A stretch of DNA of 64,000 nucleotides from Allolobophora icterica (GCA_963556255.1 OY744607.1:43292666-43356665), one strand, 5' to 3'. Positions 43,567 through 57,446 are shown, counted from the first letter of the stretch. Notes: generated by a model not told the origin, from the letters alone. A program made the numbers and translations.

Positions 43567-46429
43567 TTAACTGTTATTGTTTTCATAGATGTGTGTTGCC
43601 ATTATCTATGGTGGCTTTAATCGTTATACTGGCATTGAGTCGGAATTTAATTATAATTTAAATTTCTTTTCAGGTAAAGAAATTAGTAAAGAATTACTGC
43701 TCTGTTTAAGCATGCAATGCAGCTGTGAATCGAGAGCTTTGGATCTGAAAGACGCCCTGGATCTGTTTTCATCAACTCGAGAAATGAACTCTATATTTGG
43801 CACTTTGAACCTCTATTGTTTGAATCATCATTGGAATTGTCACTGGCATGTGAGTGTATCTTCAGTTTTCTACTGTAATTTTGGGTAGGCAGATTGTGTT
43901 CCTTAATCTGTTGCTTGGTTTCTGAGTGTGTGTATGGGGGGGGGGGGGCTGCCAGTGGTGGCTTTTCTAGTTACCAGAGAATTATTGGTTACTGATGAAC
44001 TTTGCATTCTTACTTAACTTTATTGCTATATAGGCTAGCACTTGGGTGACTTAAATGCACTGAAATTGAAATGAAAATATTACGTGTCTGGACAACCACA
44101 GCATACTTGCCAGAATGACTTCTGGTCTAAATATCTTAAACTCTGATCATCCACAGGCCTCTTTAATGATCATGTGTCTTCCATCATCCAAACTCAAGCA
44201 TTTGGAAAATCTATATAATCATGAGTTATTTATGGAAATTGTGCAATTTTAATAAGTTTTATACAAAGCAGAATTTTGTGTGGATTTAAAAATATACTCA
44301 TGTAACAGTGCACAAAAGCCTGAATGTTTGAGCCTTAATATGCAACTGTTGGTTTAAAAAGTCATTTGCCTGATTGATGCGTAAATATGAGTAAGCAGGT
44401 TAAAGGTTTAAACATATATATTTCAGTTATGGTAAGATATCACTGACCTCTGATTAATTCCAGTATTGTGTTCATCTATATTTGGCAGAGCTCTGGGCTT
44501 GTAACTAAAAATTCTTTCAATAACTTTTTTCACTCCCTGAATTCAGATTTAAGAGCGTATTTTGTGGTGTGTAAAATTGTTTTTTTATGTGTGTCATGGT
44601 TGAAATTGTGATCTTTACAAAAAGTTTGAAATTAATTTTAAGTACTGTGGTGTCTGTTACTAAACTGATAATTCATAATTAGACACATAATCTTTGTTTG
44701 AAGTACTGAAGTCTTGATTCCAACAGTTTTCTTGAAAAGAGTTATATTTAAAGTTGCAGTGCAGGCAGCATTCCGATGTATTCCACACAGGAGATGTTTT
44801 TTTTGTTTTTTTTACTGAGTGCTCCCTGGGATGAGCTTATTTTTGGGGTTGGAAATAGGTCGCTGAACGCATGTGCAGAGAAATGGACCACTGGTGCTAA
44901 ATGGCATTATCTGGATCTGTTTGTTTATTTAAGAACTGCGGAGATTATTTCTTTGTTCTTGATTCTCAGTACAGTGCTAGTCTCATGTTAGCTCAATAGC
45001 TTTGAGCCGAACTGTTTAGGTAACTGGCATCGCATTTCAGTAAATGCATGTTCATTGCAAGCTAAGGTCTATTATGAGCAATATGGCTAAGTGAATCTCT
45101 GGGCATCTGAGCTTTGTTCAAAGACAGAATACGGAAAAACATGTGATGCAGTTGACAGTTTTGATGTGAGTTATTATAATGCGTTCTTGGGAAATTGTTT
45201 CCGTAATAGTAATTCTGCTGATAGTATTTATGGCATTGTTGAAGTGTGGAGTGTGATGAAATTCAGGACGAAGCCAGGTCAGGTTCTGTTAAGATGTGTT
45301 ATTATGTTGTTTTGTGCTGTTTAGGATGTTTTTTCGTGTAATATTCTATCAAGGTATATTCGTTATATTAATTGATGTGTTCTTAGCTGTAGTTAGTTTT
45401 GCACTTCCGTTATATAGCAACGTTAAGAACAAAAATTTTATAACCATTCTGTGTCGTATCAAAGGTAGTGTTACGTTTGGTGCTGCCATATAATGTGGCT
45501 GCACAGGAGACTAATATATATGTGCTTTGCAAATGCAGATGAAGTCTACTTACTTCCTTAATCATTTAAAATCAATTGCTATGATCACTGACGTCAACTA
45601 GTTGATTTTTCTGTTCTTAATGCCTTCATTGTGCTATGGTTTATTGAATTTTTTCTTTTTTATGTGTTGCGTACACTAACCACAGTGAGCAGCTGTTGGC
45701 CTTATTTTGTCTGTCAAGGCCATCTGATGCATGTAGTCATGTGTTGGTGATCACTTGAGTGGCAGCAACTTGTAGCGACTCTTTGCAAATTAATACTGTG
45801 AGCGCATTGTGATGCAGACTTACAAATTATGCCTTGAAATATAATTGTAGTACTTACAAATTCGGGTATTGATCTAAGTTTAATTTGACTTGAGAGCACA
45901 GGCCCTTGTTATAAGACAGTCAAGTTAGCCCTTGTTATAAGACGGTACTTGTATGTTTTTATGATATTTTCTTCGTATGTATTTGATGTATATAGATGTA
46001 GAGTATCCATAATATAACTATCTATATGCTTTATGGTAATGCATATTTTAATGAGCATGTGAATATGTGTATACAGTGGAATCGTCTTATTCTTATTGTG
46101 TGGGTATATGTATATGTATTTAGGTATTGGCGTATGCATATAATATAGGTATATGTATATTGTTCTATATATACATAGATGTTTATCTATCATTTGGTAG
46201 CTTTATAACATACACATTCTTTGTTCAATTTAAGTTGTAAAATCTGTGATGGGTGTGTTTGTTCTTAGGTACAGTGTATACAACCATGTGCATAACTGAG
46301 CACAGCAGGTGAAAACTGCTTAGGTCCGCACACAAAAGGGACTGACCTGCTGAGGTTAGTCAACAGTCATCAGGACTTGCAAAGCCGTTCAACGATTATT
46401 TGAGAGAATACCGACATCACATACCTACT
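43567..46429. other. upstream region of the SLC16 gene, no coding exon seen
   Basis: Holds a short G-run at 43936 and scattered ORFs without motifs. The last about 150 bp before 46430 are presumably 5' UTR. No TATA or CpG-rich promoter was identified, and an upstream untranslated exon cannot be excluded. Confidence 0.4.
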
Positions 46430-49400
46430 ATGGCCTCACTCAAAGTTACTAATTATGACGAGAAGATGGTCTCAGGCGGTGAATCAGTGGATAACCAGAA
46501 GAACAGCCTGGCTCTGAACGGTCACGCCACAGGCACTCCACAGAACGCGGTGACCAAAGTTCCGAATCATAACATGATCTCCGGTGATGTTCCAGATGAG
46601 GATCCTAAGAAGATCTCCGACAGAGAAGAGCCTGACGGAAAGGAAGCTGAGGAGCAGGTGCTGAAAAAGGCTCCGGATGGCGGTTGGGGGTGGGTTGTAG
46701 TGTTTGGATCTTTCATGATCCACGTCATCGCCGATGGAGTCGCTTACTCGTTTGGCATTTATGTCGAGTCGTTCTTGGATCATTTCGATGCAAGTCGAAG
46801 TGAAGTCGGTTTTCTTGGTTCGCTGATGCTTGGAGTCACTTGGGGAACAGGTCAGTCTGATTGTAATTTTAATTGCAAATTTATATAGCACCACTTCGGA
46901 GAGACTCATTATGGGTGCTCCAAGTAATCAGTGTCTGATAAATACTATTTTAGGAGAGGTTTAATGACAGAACCTTTTTGGTTTACCTGTTTGCCATGAA
47001 ATGGTTGAAGTTGCTTCAAGCTCTCCTTTTTTATGCCAGTTATTGTAACATAAAGTTTTGGTATATATTGCTTTTAATGTGTCAGTTGTAAGTGGAATTT
47101 TTATTTCACTCATTGAAGTATCCAAGTTTGCTTTATATCTAAGGTCATTTAATGCTGAGTATCTTAAACTTGTAAACTGGCTTGTAAGTCTAAATTTCTG
47201 TCACTTAGATTCTTCTTCTTCGGTTCTCTGCCCTTAGCCAGGTTCATGTGTCCAACAGCGCCATTCTTCTCGGTGTTAAGCCTCTTCTTTCATCTTTTTG
47301 TAGCCGTCCTTCTTCATTATCCAGTCTAGAAACATCATTGTTGATTGCTGTCTTGATCAATCAAAGTGACAATTTATTTATTTTATTTTTAACCTTTAGG
47401 TCCAATTGCAAGCATGCTGACGAACAAGTTTGGCTGTCGAAAAGTAACAATTGTCGGAACGATCGTTGCTGCCAGTGGTTTCATCATGAGCATATTTGCT
47501 CCAAACATTTACTTCATGTACTTCAGCTTTGGAATAGTAGCAGGTGAATGCTCACTTCTTATCTGATCTGATGAAGTACAATTTATTGCTTAATAAGTTA
47601 CAATCTTTTAAATTGTTAAGTTAACTTGGTGGAAACTGATAAGCTGCAGCTTATTATACGATATGCTGCGAGACTTGATAGTGCATTTAGCTTTGTTAAT
47701 TGTAATAATATATGGTAGCATTTGATTAAGTGCTTCAGATTGGCGCCTGACTGAATCCCCTCAAACCCACTTAGATTTTAATTTGTCTAACAGTTATGTA
47801 CTTGTAACAGCACCACTTGGCTCTATAGTTCAACAGATTAGCAATACTCTGAAATAAGTATCTTGAATAGAGTGTAAGTATGTATATATGCATGTATCAA
47901 GAAGACACGTAATATAAAGCCTTTAAGCACTTCACAAGACTGCTGCACACATGGCTACCTAACAGAGCTAATCAAGTTTGCTTTAAAGCAGTTGTACTTG
48001 TAAGCAGAAAATATATCCTGACCAGAGTCAACCACAATAGCAGTTATGTGCAACAGAAGACTGTTGCAACAGGAAGGTCTAGCACAGGAAAATGTACAGT
48101 GAGCTTAAGGTGATGTATATAGACATTATCATACTCATGACCACGACTTAATATTTTTCATTAAGCCCAAGCATGCATGTCACTTTTGGTAATAGCCTAC
48201 AAATGCATGTTTTTTTTTAATTTTTGCATACTGTTTGGACTTGGATCTTGTTCTTTATATTAATTTCTTTAAAATTTACATTGTGTGAAAAGGTTTTGGC
48301 CTTGGAATGGCATATCTGCCTGCCATCGTGGCCGTGTCTTTCTACTTTGAAAAGCGACGATCCCTTGCCACTGGGCTTGCCGTCTGTGGTTCCGGAGTTG
48401 GCACGTTCATTTTTGCACCTGTTACTCAACTACTCCTAGACGAATATGGATGGCAGGGAACTGTTCTGATTGAGACTGGAATCCTTCTGAACTGCATTCT
48501 TTGTGGAGCTGTCTTCAGGCCGTTGCCTGTCACAACGTCTGCCGTGCAGAAGGCTGATGATGATCCTGAACAGGGCAAAACGCAGGATCTGTACAAAGGA
48601 AAAGAAGCGCTGGAAACTAAAGCGGACAAGGCTGTGGCCAATGGCTTCAAGAAAGATGTCGAACAGCCGCTATTCTCAAGCAGTTCGACGTCCCTCGCAA
48701 TTAGGAAGCAGTCTCTGAAAGACGTGCAAGGGTATAAGAAATTGTTCAAGAGTGAAACACATCTTGCCAGGGAAGCCCGACCCTCTAACGCATCCACCGT
48801 AAGGCCTGACGAATCGCCTAGTGTTGTGGCACTTGGACCGATGGCACGAAAGGATATCTTCTACACGGCCAGTCTGCACAACATTCCACTGTTCAATTCG
48901 GACGAAGAGGAGTACCGGAGGAGCATGGTGAACATTCCGCCGCCTCCGGAAGACAGTGATGTTGCTGTCAAACGTGGATGTCGATTTTGGGATATGATCG
49001 GATGTTCGGGCGAATTAAAAGAGATGATGGACTGCGGTCTCATGGTCGATCTAATCTTTCAGCTGTTTGCAATATCGAATCTCTTGACCAGCATAGGACT
49101 CTGCGTACCTTATGTCTTCCTGCCGAACCGAGCGACGATGATGGGATTGACAGTAAGCGAGGGTGCTTTCCTGATCTCAATTATTGGCATTTCAAACACG
49201 ATTGGTCGTATAGTGTTTGGCTTCCTGGCCGACTTCAAGTGGGTGAACCGCCTGATGCTCTACAACACTGTTCTTGTTCTCTGTGGAATCTGTTCTCTCC
49301 TGAGTGCCCTATGCTTCAACTATCCTCTCATGGCAGCATATGCTGCTTCGTTTGGGCTGTTCATCGGTAAGTAAATTATAGTTTTTTACCAGTTTTTTGC

Positions 49401-51421
49401 TAAGTTATCGTAATCGTAAACTCCAAACTTCTACAGCGCCACTTGAAAGCCAAGCGCAAGGCACCAGCTTATTCACGAGTGCTAAGTTTTGCTAATGTTT
49501 GTGTGCTGTACTGAATGTGCTTTCTCTTCAAACATTTGTACATGTATGTGCTACATTTTCTTTGACTTTATCTAAAAGAATTAACTCTTTTACTTTGTCT
49601 AAGCTAATTCACTTTATTTGACTTCATCTAAGAGATAATTCACTGTATTTGACGTATCTAAGCTAATTCACTTTATTTGATTTAATCTAGTCTAATCTGG
49701 AAACTTTCATAGCACCATTATCGTATTTAGCACACTTGGGGGCTTCTTCAGTCCAATGTAATTTTCAGTGAAACACCAGTTCTGCAACATTGATATGAAA
49801 CTTATCCTAAAACAAACCTCCCTCCGGTAATTGGCCAGTTGAGACATATCTGTTTAGGTGAATGAGTGTCATTGTGTGCATGCATATGCTTTCAAATGTG
49901 CTTGTATGTTTGTGTATGCCAGTTTCTTGTATATTTAATTAATTAAAATTTGTGGCCATCAACTTCCTTCATTTTTATTTTACATATGACATCTCTCCTC
50001 TGTTTTGTTTTCATTCAGCTTTTCTTGTTTTCAGGTGTATACATATGTCTGACACCGATCGTTCTTGTCGATCTACTGGGACTTGAAAAGCTTTCAAATT
50101 CCTTTGGACTGGTGCTTTTGTATCAGGGTATCGGTGCAGTTATTGGTCCACCCATGGCAGGTAAGGTCATCGGAAAGTACTCTTATGTCGTGTTGCAGTA
50201 AGTCAAGTTACATTGAATCAAGTTAGAGGAACAAAGTGCAGCAGAGCAGATGTTTTAATCTTTGCACAGGACCAACTGTTGCACTTCATCCTTGTGAAAA
50301 ACATGATCGTACTTGACCCATCAGTACTTATTGTTGGTGTTAAAGTGTTTAAGGGAGTAGGGTAGATATCATGTGACCAAGGTCAAGAGTAGTAAAACCC
50401 ACATCAAGGTCAGAGGTCATATCTGGACTCGTACCTCCACCTGGACTTGGATCTCCACTTGACAACCCCTCTGACATGACGCAGCGCTCGTGAATTAGCT
50501 GTGCCTTGTGCTTAGGTTTCAAGTAGCGCTTTAGAAAATTTAATGTTTGCTATTGTGACAGTATGGTCAACTATTCATGCGTTTTAGATGAAGGACTTGA
50601 TAATGAAGCACACACTGTTGAAGATAGAAAATTTATGGCTGGCATGCTGTTCCTTAAGTGTTTAAGCTGTAGAAATACTTAATTATAACATATTAAAATT
50701 TGTTTTTTGGACTAATCTAATGTAATAACTTTTATTGCACTGTTTTCGTAAAATGCCAAAGACATTAATCGTACGATGGCCGAATAATAGTGACTCTCCA
50801 TGAACTTTTATGTTGTAAATATTTTGTTGACAATTAAATTATATGGGCAATGCTAAGAGGCCAAGACGTTTGCCTCAAAGGCTTTGGAGGTCAAACTATC
50901 ACAATAATCAGAAGTGGTTAGTAATAAAATGGCAAAGTGTTGACAACAAACGTACTTTGCGAGATCTGCGCAGCAGGAACAAAGGTGAATGAAAGGAATT
51001 TGGCAGTTCAGGCAGAGGAAATTTGGTTTGGTCACTTGCTGTTCATTACCTGAATTGCAACTGAAGAGGCAGCTTATGGTGGATAAGCAGTTTCAACAAG
51101 ACAAATGAATTTAGAGGCTTTAAACAAGTGTTCACAGGCCCCAATAAGCATTTTTCTTAGCAGTTAAAAAGCTGTTAAATCAGAAGAGCTTTCGTGTCTT
51201 TAGTTTTCTTTTCCAATTCCACTTTATGAATGTTTACAGGTGCCGTTTATGACAACACGAAAGACTACAACGATTCATTTTACTTGATGGGTGTCTGCAT
51301 AGCGGTCAGTGGAGCGATGCTGTACGTTATTCCACCCATTCAGCGTCGTAGGAAGCGTAGGAATCGTCAGCTGTTAGACGACGCAACAGGTACATCGACT
51401 ACAACAACGATGCTGACGTAG
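46430..51421 (+). CDS. SLC16/monocarboxylate-transporter-like protein, complete
   Basis: Five exons with GT-AG borders, all joined in phase 1: 46430-46850, 47400-47543, 48293-49366, 50035-50160 and 51240-51421, giving 648 aa. The start ATG has A at -3 and G at +4. The N-terminus is about 80 residues, hydrophilic, then the MCT signature DGGWGW (residues 83-88) opens TM1. The second signature, [11 protein letters not shown], is at about 206-216. A long cytosolic loop between TM6 and TM7 (about 170 residues, serine- and charge-rich) separates the halves. [14 protein letters not shown] and [12 protein letters not shown] mark the C-terminal half. The basic tail is [13 protein letters not shown] then TTTTML. 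Orphan-type MCT9/12/14 members look closest by loop length and motifs. The substrate is unknown. Candidate polyadenylation signal AATAAA at 51808-51813. Confidence 0.92.
46862..46920 (-). mobile_element. LINE/SINE 3' tail fragment
   Basis: AATTGCAAATTTATATAGCA then CCACTTCGGAGAG is the complement of the GTGGCGCTATATAAAT tail. It lies 12 bp inside intron 1 of the SLC16 gene. Similar fragments occur near 2740, 49417, 50725, 54442, 54921, 55213, 62131 and 62540. Confidence 0.55.
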
Positions 51422-52083
51422 TTCAAATGAAACAAAACAAAATGGCCTTGGCTTCTGCAAAACTCGGTGACGTATCTGGTCTTCTGAAGCAAAACATCTC
51501 ATGATCTGGACTCGTGCGTTTAGAGATTATGCTGCATGCTTTTTCTTCAGGATTGCAAATCTGTGGACTTTTGATGTGCTTTACTTAAGGAATGTAAATT
51601 AATGTTTTTTTGTGTCATGTTTGTCTTACAGCAACGATCTTTTTGCTCTGGATGGAATAAGCATCCAGTTACTGTATTAATTAATTGGCTTTAAGTTCTT
51701 GCAGCATCCACCCTGGATTCTTGGGTGCTGTGGTGGCTTATGCTAACAAGGCAGTTTGTTTTTTTATTCTCCACATTTGCAGTTGTGATTCATTTTGTGC
51801 CACACAAAATAAACCGCTTGCTGTTAAGCTGTGCCAGTTTTTGAGGAACGATGTCTTGCTGTTGGAGTTTGCTGTCTTTACTTGTTGTTCGTTTGAAAGA
51901 TCTTCAACTCCGTTTCTGACAACTACTGGTGGCATTGAGTGATGAGTACATACATGTATGCAACCGATTTTTCCGATTTTTTGACTATCCAGTATTATCT
52001 GGATCCCGAATGTGATTAATAACAGTTTTTTTCTATGGTTACACTATGGACTAATAACAATTTATAGGCCACTCACATATAGT

Positions 52084-52625
52084 CAGTCTTGTTGTCAAGA
52101 CCTTAAACCTCAAGACCAAGACCTTGAACCTCAAGACCAAGACCTTGAACCTCAAGACCAAGACTTTGAACCTCAAGACCAAGACCCACAAAATTGCAAT
52201 CAGGTCAAGACTTCTAAAAATTGTCCAGTCCGAATATTCGCTATTTTAATGAAAACATGAGTCTTATTTTATTCAAGCAAATTAACTTTAAATGCAAACT
52301 GCAGAGACATCCGAATTTGTATTCAAAAGTCCTTCATGAAAACTATTATTCCAAATGCTTTTGTATTTTATAAAAAACAAATTCGCTCAGAATTTTCTGA
52401 CCAAGACGTGCATGGTGCGCCTCATAAAAATTCCGCCATGTGAAAAAAATACGTTCTACAGGTGCTTAAGATGCTAACACACACAGTAGCTTTTCAAGCA
52501 CTGGATGTAAATGTACAGAGAGTGAGTCCTTTTGAAATCTTCCAATGGTTACTGATACATAATATTTTGTGGGTCTTGGTCTTGAGGTTCAAGGTCTTGG
52601 TCTTGAGGTTCAAAGTCTTGGTTTT
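52084..52625. mobile_element. hAT-like element with AAGACC arrays, copy 3 (right end truncated)
   Basis: Begins CAGTCTTGTTGTCAAGACC with four CTCAAGACCAAGACTTTGAA-type units. It has the same middle as 23175-24014 (TTATAAAAA..AAATTCGCTCA, then GTGCTTAAGATGC), and ends in inverted GGTCTTGAGGTTCAA units without the terminal CTG. No duplication found. Confidence 0.8.
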
Positions 52626-53274
52626 ATTACTAATCGGAATCCACAAATAATGGCCTTTAATATCGGGAATCTGCAAAAAAAACAAAATCAGTTATGCCCT
52701 ACTTGGCTGTGACTTTTGTCGCAGAGAGGGTGCTGTGTGAAGCATTTGTTACACCTAAAGTATTATTGTGTAGCAAACACTTGTATCACTGTTAGATCAT
52801 TACTATTTAAACATGACAAACCCTCTAGGAAGTACTATGCCTCAACACTTTAACGCGAGCTGCGTTGGTAACCAGTAGCTTTTAGTACACAGTCGTCATT
52901 AAAGTGTTAAGTATTAATGCTCAACAAACACTTAACATAGTTGTTGTTATCTCATTACTTTTTAAACATGACGACGCTCTAGGAAGTTCTGTTTTGAGAT
53001 CATTTTAGTAGGGAAAAAACAAGGATATTTTGCTGAAAATGTGCCTTACTGATGACATGAATTTCTGTAGTATTCACAGACGTGTGGAGGCACTGTATTT
53101 GACTTTGAATCTGATAGCTAATGAAGCTTTAGGAGATTCTGTCTGATTGTTGAGAATTATTTTCAATTAAAAGTACGAATAAGGTTATTTTCAGTTGTAA
53201 ATATTGAGTACTGTGAATTTATTATGCTCAGTTTATATTCGGAATTGTTTAAACCTACAAAGTCAAGTTTGGCT

Positions 53275-53556
53275 CAGTGGCGGATCCAGAGGGGGCGATC
53301 GCCCCCCCCCTAAGAGTCAAAAAAATAATTTTTTTTATATTTTAAAATTTAGAAATTTGATATACTATAGTGTACTACAGGATAAATGTCATGTGATTAT
53401 TATTACGCATGTACAGCGCTGGACTGCAGTTTGAATATTACTTCTACACGCCCTTGCTTTAATCATGCTTTAAACTTGATAAGTAATTTTAATTCCTTTG
53501 ACCTTGGACGTCCATGAAATCGCCCCCCGTAAAGTAAAAGTCTAGATCCGCCCCTG
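53275..53556. mobile_element. hAT MITE, CAGKGGCGGATC ends (282 bp)
   Basis: Starts CAGTGGCGGATCCAGAG and ends with the complement of CAGGGGCGGATCTAGAC. The 8-bp duplication GTTTGGCT is perfect (53267-53274, 53557-53564). The ends resemble those of the 1.7-kb hAT at 38323-40022, which makes that a candidate relative. Confidence 0.95.
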
Positions 53557-53564
53557 GTTTGGCT

Positions 53565-55054
53565 ATCATAAAAGCTCTTAAATTCTGGAAAATTGGAAGC
53601 ATGTTGAGTGCGGTTTTGTGATACCATTCTTGGTACCCTGTTACTGTGTGAAAATTTTGCTTTTATACATGCAAACATGCTTCTGTCAATGCATACTTAT
53701 ATGCATATTATGCTTGGAACTTTTGTAAGACTTTGTCGTTTTTGCTAGTTGCTAATACAAAAATGGCTTGGAGTCTCATTTTCAGTTGAATTCGTTGATT
53801 GTTTTATATGCAAACATTTTTCTGATGGTTTGAAACGTTTGCCCCTTAGGTAATAAATATAATTTAGATGATGCCTTAGGAAAGATAAATTGTGTTATTG
53901 ACTGACTCTGAACAAGCCCCAAAAGCTTAACCTAAAATGCAGTCTGGAAAATTTGGAGCTTTGTGGGACTTTTTAGTCCTGACAACCTCAATGTTTTCAA
54001 GCAGAGATGGTGATGCAGTACTGGAAAAGGTGGAAATACTGAGAAAGATCGTCTGAATTTACCTCGGATATTGCGGGAGGTTTTGACTCGATTATAGAGT
54101 GTAAAATGTAAATGAACATGATTTCTATGGCGACTGCATGACCTCACCCCTGCTCAATTTACACTGAGTTCATTGAGTGAGATCCTTCACCACCTCTGCC
54201 CGTTTGACTGGGTGTCACACCGGTATGTGTAAGTACAAAAAGCGTTTTGTGTTTGTATGAAAGTACTCCTGGCTTTTCTTTGTTCCTGAAAGACCTAGCG
54301 GTGAAGAGCTTCACAAAGCAGTGCATGTCGTGCCTTTCAGTGGTAGGCCAGCCACATAAAATGGCTTTGCCGTGGCGCTGTACATATCCCTCTGACAAGA
54401 GATGTTGACTACCTTTCATCAACAAACTAGTTTTCTTTTGTTAGGGTGCTATATAAATGCTTTGATGAATGAATGAGTACTGTAAATGTTGTGCCTATTC
54501 AGAACTTCTCAAAAGCCACGACTTTTAATCTTATTATCATTAATTAACTTATGCAAACCGATCGGTCTGTAGAAACAACAGTTATATCTGGTATAATTAT
54601 GCATTTTATTGGTCCTTTCGTTGTGTGATTATTTTATTAACATATTGGTTAGAAATTTCAGTAGAAGCTTTTGTTGAAATGTGCCTTTTTGCTTTATATG
54701 TTTTATTTGTCTCGGCTTGGACACTGAATAAGATTATAAAAGTAGAAAATCTTAGTTAATTTAATAAAAAGTCAAGGTTCATTGTATTTGATTTCTTGAT
54801 CTTGCTATTCATTATGTACGATAAATCAAGGAGCTGAACCTTTGGGTTGAAAGTTCAGCACACGAAAAGATAAATCTCCATAATCTCTGAGTACATGTAT
54901 AGACCTTGAACGTGCACTATATAAATTCTGGTTGAGCGATTGATTGATCGATTAAATTAATTAGTACTATATGAAAACCTGCTTCACCAGCGCTATATCA
55001 AGCTACATGTAAGTCCGCTGTACATAACCACAATTTGTAGGGGGGCTCAGGTTC
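53565..55054. other. stretch without recognised gene
   Basis: Holds a repeat at 54145-54215 shared with 15350-15420 and LINE-tail-like fragments near 54442 and 54921. No exon recognised. Confidence 0.45.
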
Positions 55055-55062
55055 ATTGTAAT

Positions 55063-55198
55063 CGTAGGCGTAGACTCGGGGGGGGGCAGCCGGGGCACGT
55101 TGCTCCCCCCAATAATTGAGATGGACTGTACATCCAATGCAACAAGTATAGAATGACTAACCAAATGCCCCAATATTTTGGACAAGTTTACACCAGTG
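55063..55198. mobile_element. hAT MITE, GGCGTARAC family copy 2 (136 bp)
   Basis: Collinear with 21671-21808. The perfect 8-bp duplication is ATTGTAAT (55055-55062, 55199-55206). Confidence 0.92.
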
Positions 55199-55401
55199 AT
55201 TGTAATTATGACAATTATATAGCATCAGTATAGAGTGCGACTTCTAGGGTGCTTTAGTGTCAATAGTCAGCGTAAATACTAAGAGTTACACAGTAGAGAA
55301 TTAGGGAATATAAATTCTTTGAAAAACAAATGCCTAGCCCCATGATCAGATGCCAGAAGGCTATTCCAGACTCCTAGGCCAACGACCCGAAATACCCTAT
55401 C

Positions 55402-55523
55402 AACTGGTGTAAACTTGTCCAAAATATTGGGGGCATTTGGTTATTCATTCTGCATTGGGTGTACAGTCCATCTCAATTATTGGGGGGCACGTGCCCGGCT
55501 GCCCCCCAGAGTCTACTCCTATG
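55402..55523. mobile_element. hAT MITE, GGCGTARAC family copy 3, inverted (122 bp)
   Basis: Reverse-complement copy of 55063-55198. The duplication is ACCCTATC / GCCCTATC (7 of 8; 55394-55401, 55524-55531). It lies about 200 bp from copy 2 in opposite orientation. Confidence 0.88.
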
Positions 55524-56608
55524 GCCCTATCACCCATTTTAATTGCTGTTACGAATATAATGGGGCACTTTGATGATCACCGTCGATTCTTTTATACAGG
55601 ACCTCATTTTTAAATACTCAGAGGAGCTACCGTACCGTGGTGTGCAGTTATTCGACAATTAAACATGAAAATCATTAAAAACAAGTTCATATGTATGCAA
55701 ATAAATGCTCAGATAATTATATCTGGGAAGTCACCACTGGCGGCTCTCGCACACACGTAGAACCCAAACAACTAAGTCCCATTCTCAGCTGACAGGTCGA
55801 TATTAGTACCAGGCCAGAATCCTGGGGTCGGTTCTGCTTCAAAGTTAGATGCAGTGCTACAAAACACATTTGCAGGGCACCCAGATCAGTGCTGAGATTT
55901 TCTGGCAAGTGATGACCGTTAATTGTTTACCAGCCTTACCACAAACCAGCGCTTTCATTTCTCATTTCTCTGTAACAACCACTTCGTAAAATTTGAGTAA
56001 GATCAAATTGTGATTTGATCAGTTTATCATTCTCCGGCCCAGCAGCCAATCACTCGCGGCCGAGTAGGGCCTACAGGGCCACGGACCAAATTTTGAGTAA
56101 CATTGAAGTTTGAATAACATTGAAGTTTGAGTAACATTGGCCTAGATTTCGTTTACGTTTGCGTTGTTTATCGTAAAAGATATAAATATCGACTTGCTCC
56201 AAATACACAGGCTCGACGGACGAGTTCACGTTCTGAAATGGTTAGGCCAAAGATTTTGGGTCAGGCCATTGCCTTCTAGAATCTAGATACTGTTTATCCA
56301 CGTGACTTGGATCACAGAAACTTTAGCCCGATACGTCGGTGAAAGCATACGTCATGGCACCTTTGTTGCAAGTGAATAAAGGCGCTTTCAGTGTGCCTGT
56401 TGATCTGATTTGTTCCTCTACTCGGGGTAGCACGGTCTGTACACAAGCATGTAATGACAAATCTGGTGCCTTGGGATTGGCTTGGGATTGGTAGCGCTTA
56501 TATTTGAAGTTTACGATTACAAAGACTGCAAATTGCAAAGCATAATCGCGGAAATATTAAATAATAAATATTTATAGCATTTGACATCGATCGTTAAGCT
56601 TCGATCTT

Positions 56609-56610
<2 letters not shown>

Positions 56611-56685
<75 letters not shown>

Positions 56686-56775
56686 CATACATACATACAT
56701 ACATACATACATACACACACACTTAATATAAATAATAAAATATTGCATTTTACATATATATATATATATATGTAG
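56611..56775. repeat. (TA)n, (CATA)n microsatellites
   Basis: About 65 bp of TA alternation, then CATACATA, CACACA, and another short TA tract. ORFs of IYIYIY type are artefacts. Confidence 0.95.
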
Positions 56776-56960
56776 GCCCTATGTATATATATGTATATAT
56801 ATAGGCCTAAAGGCTAGGAGCATTTGGGAAGTTCTGAAAAGGGCACTATACTGTGCCACCACATAAATTAATGGCCACTTAAAGTACTCATTCTTTCATC
56901 GTAGGCTAATCTCCAAACTGCTAAAGCGCCACTCAAAGGCCAATCGCAGGGAACCAGCGC

Positions 56961-57130
56961 CAGGGGCGTCTATCCCCCTCCTAAGTCATTGGAGCAACGT
57001 CCATTTCCCCCTTTTCTTCCCCCCTTCCCGCTCCTCCCCCCTAAAATGGTTGCACACACACTGACAGATCTTCCCCCTATTTCTTGAATGGAGCATTTGC
57101 TCCAAGGTTTCTATGGTGTAGACGCCTCTG
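56961..57130. mobile_element. hAT MITE, GGGGCGTCTA family copy 2 (170 bp)
   Basis: Collinear with 35961-36131. Ends CAGGGGCGTCTATCC and the complement of CAGAGGCGTCTACACC. The 8-bp duplication ACCAGCGC is perfect (56953-56960, 57131-57138). Inserted in a LINE/SINE tail fragment (TAAAGCGCCACTCAAAGG). Confidence 0.94.
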
Positions 57131-57178
57131 ACCAGCGCTGCATTCATTCAGAGCAATTATATAGCGTTTCACATAGGG

Positions 57179-57446
57179 GGTCCATAGAGTAGTGGTTACA
57201 TCACTGGCGTGAAGAGCAAGAGGTAGCGGGATCGCTTCCCGCACCCTTCTCAAAGGTCCACTCAGCCTTTCATTCGCGAGATGGCGCGTTGTTAAAATGA
57301 GATGTAGAACGTGATGGGCGCCTTGCACGGCTGCCGTATAGGCCTACAGTTAAATTCGACTCCTGTAATAACTTGTGATCATCCGTTCATACTGATTTGT
57401 AATCATAGCCTACTGCATAATTGTCAGTTTGAAAATATTATTACAT
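57179..57446 (+). mobile_element. tRNA-derived SINE, GGTCCATAGAGTAGTGG family copy 3
   Basis: An uninterrupted copy of the family at 33681-33948, with B-box region GGGATCGCTTCCCG and body GAGATGTAGAACGTGATGGG. It lies about 300 bp upstream of the CYP4 start codon. Confidence 0.75.
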
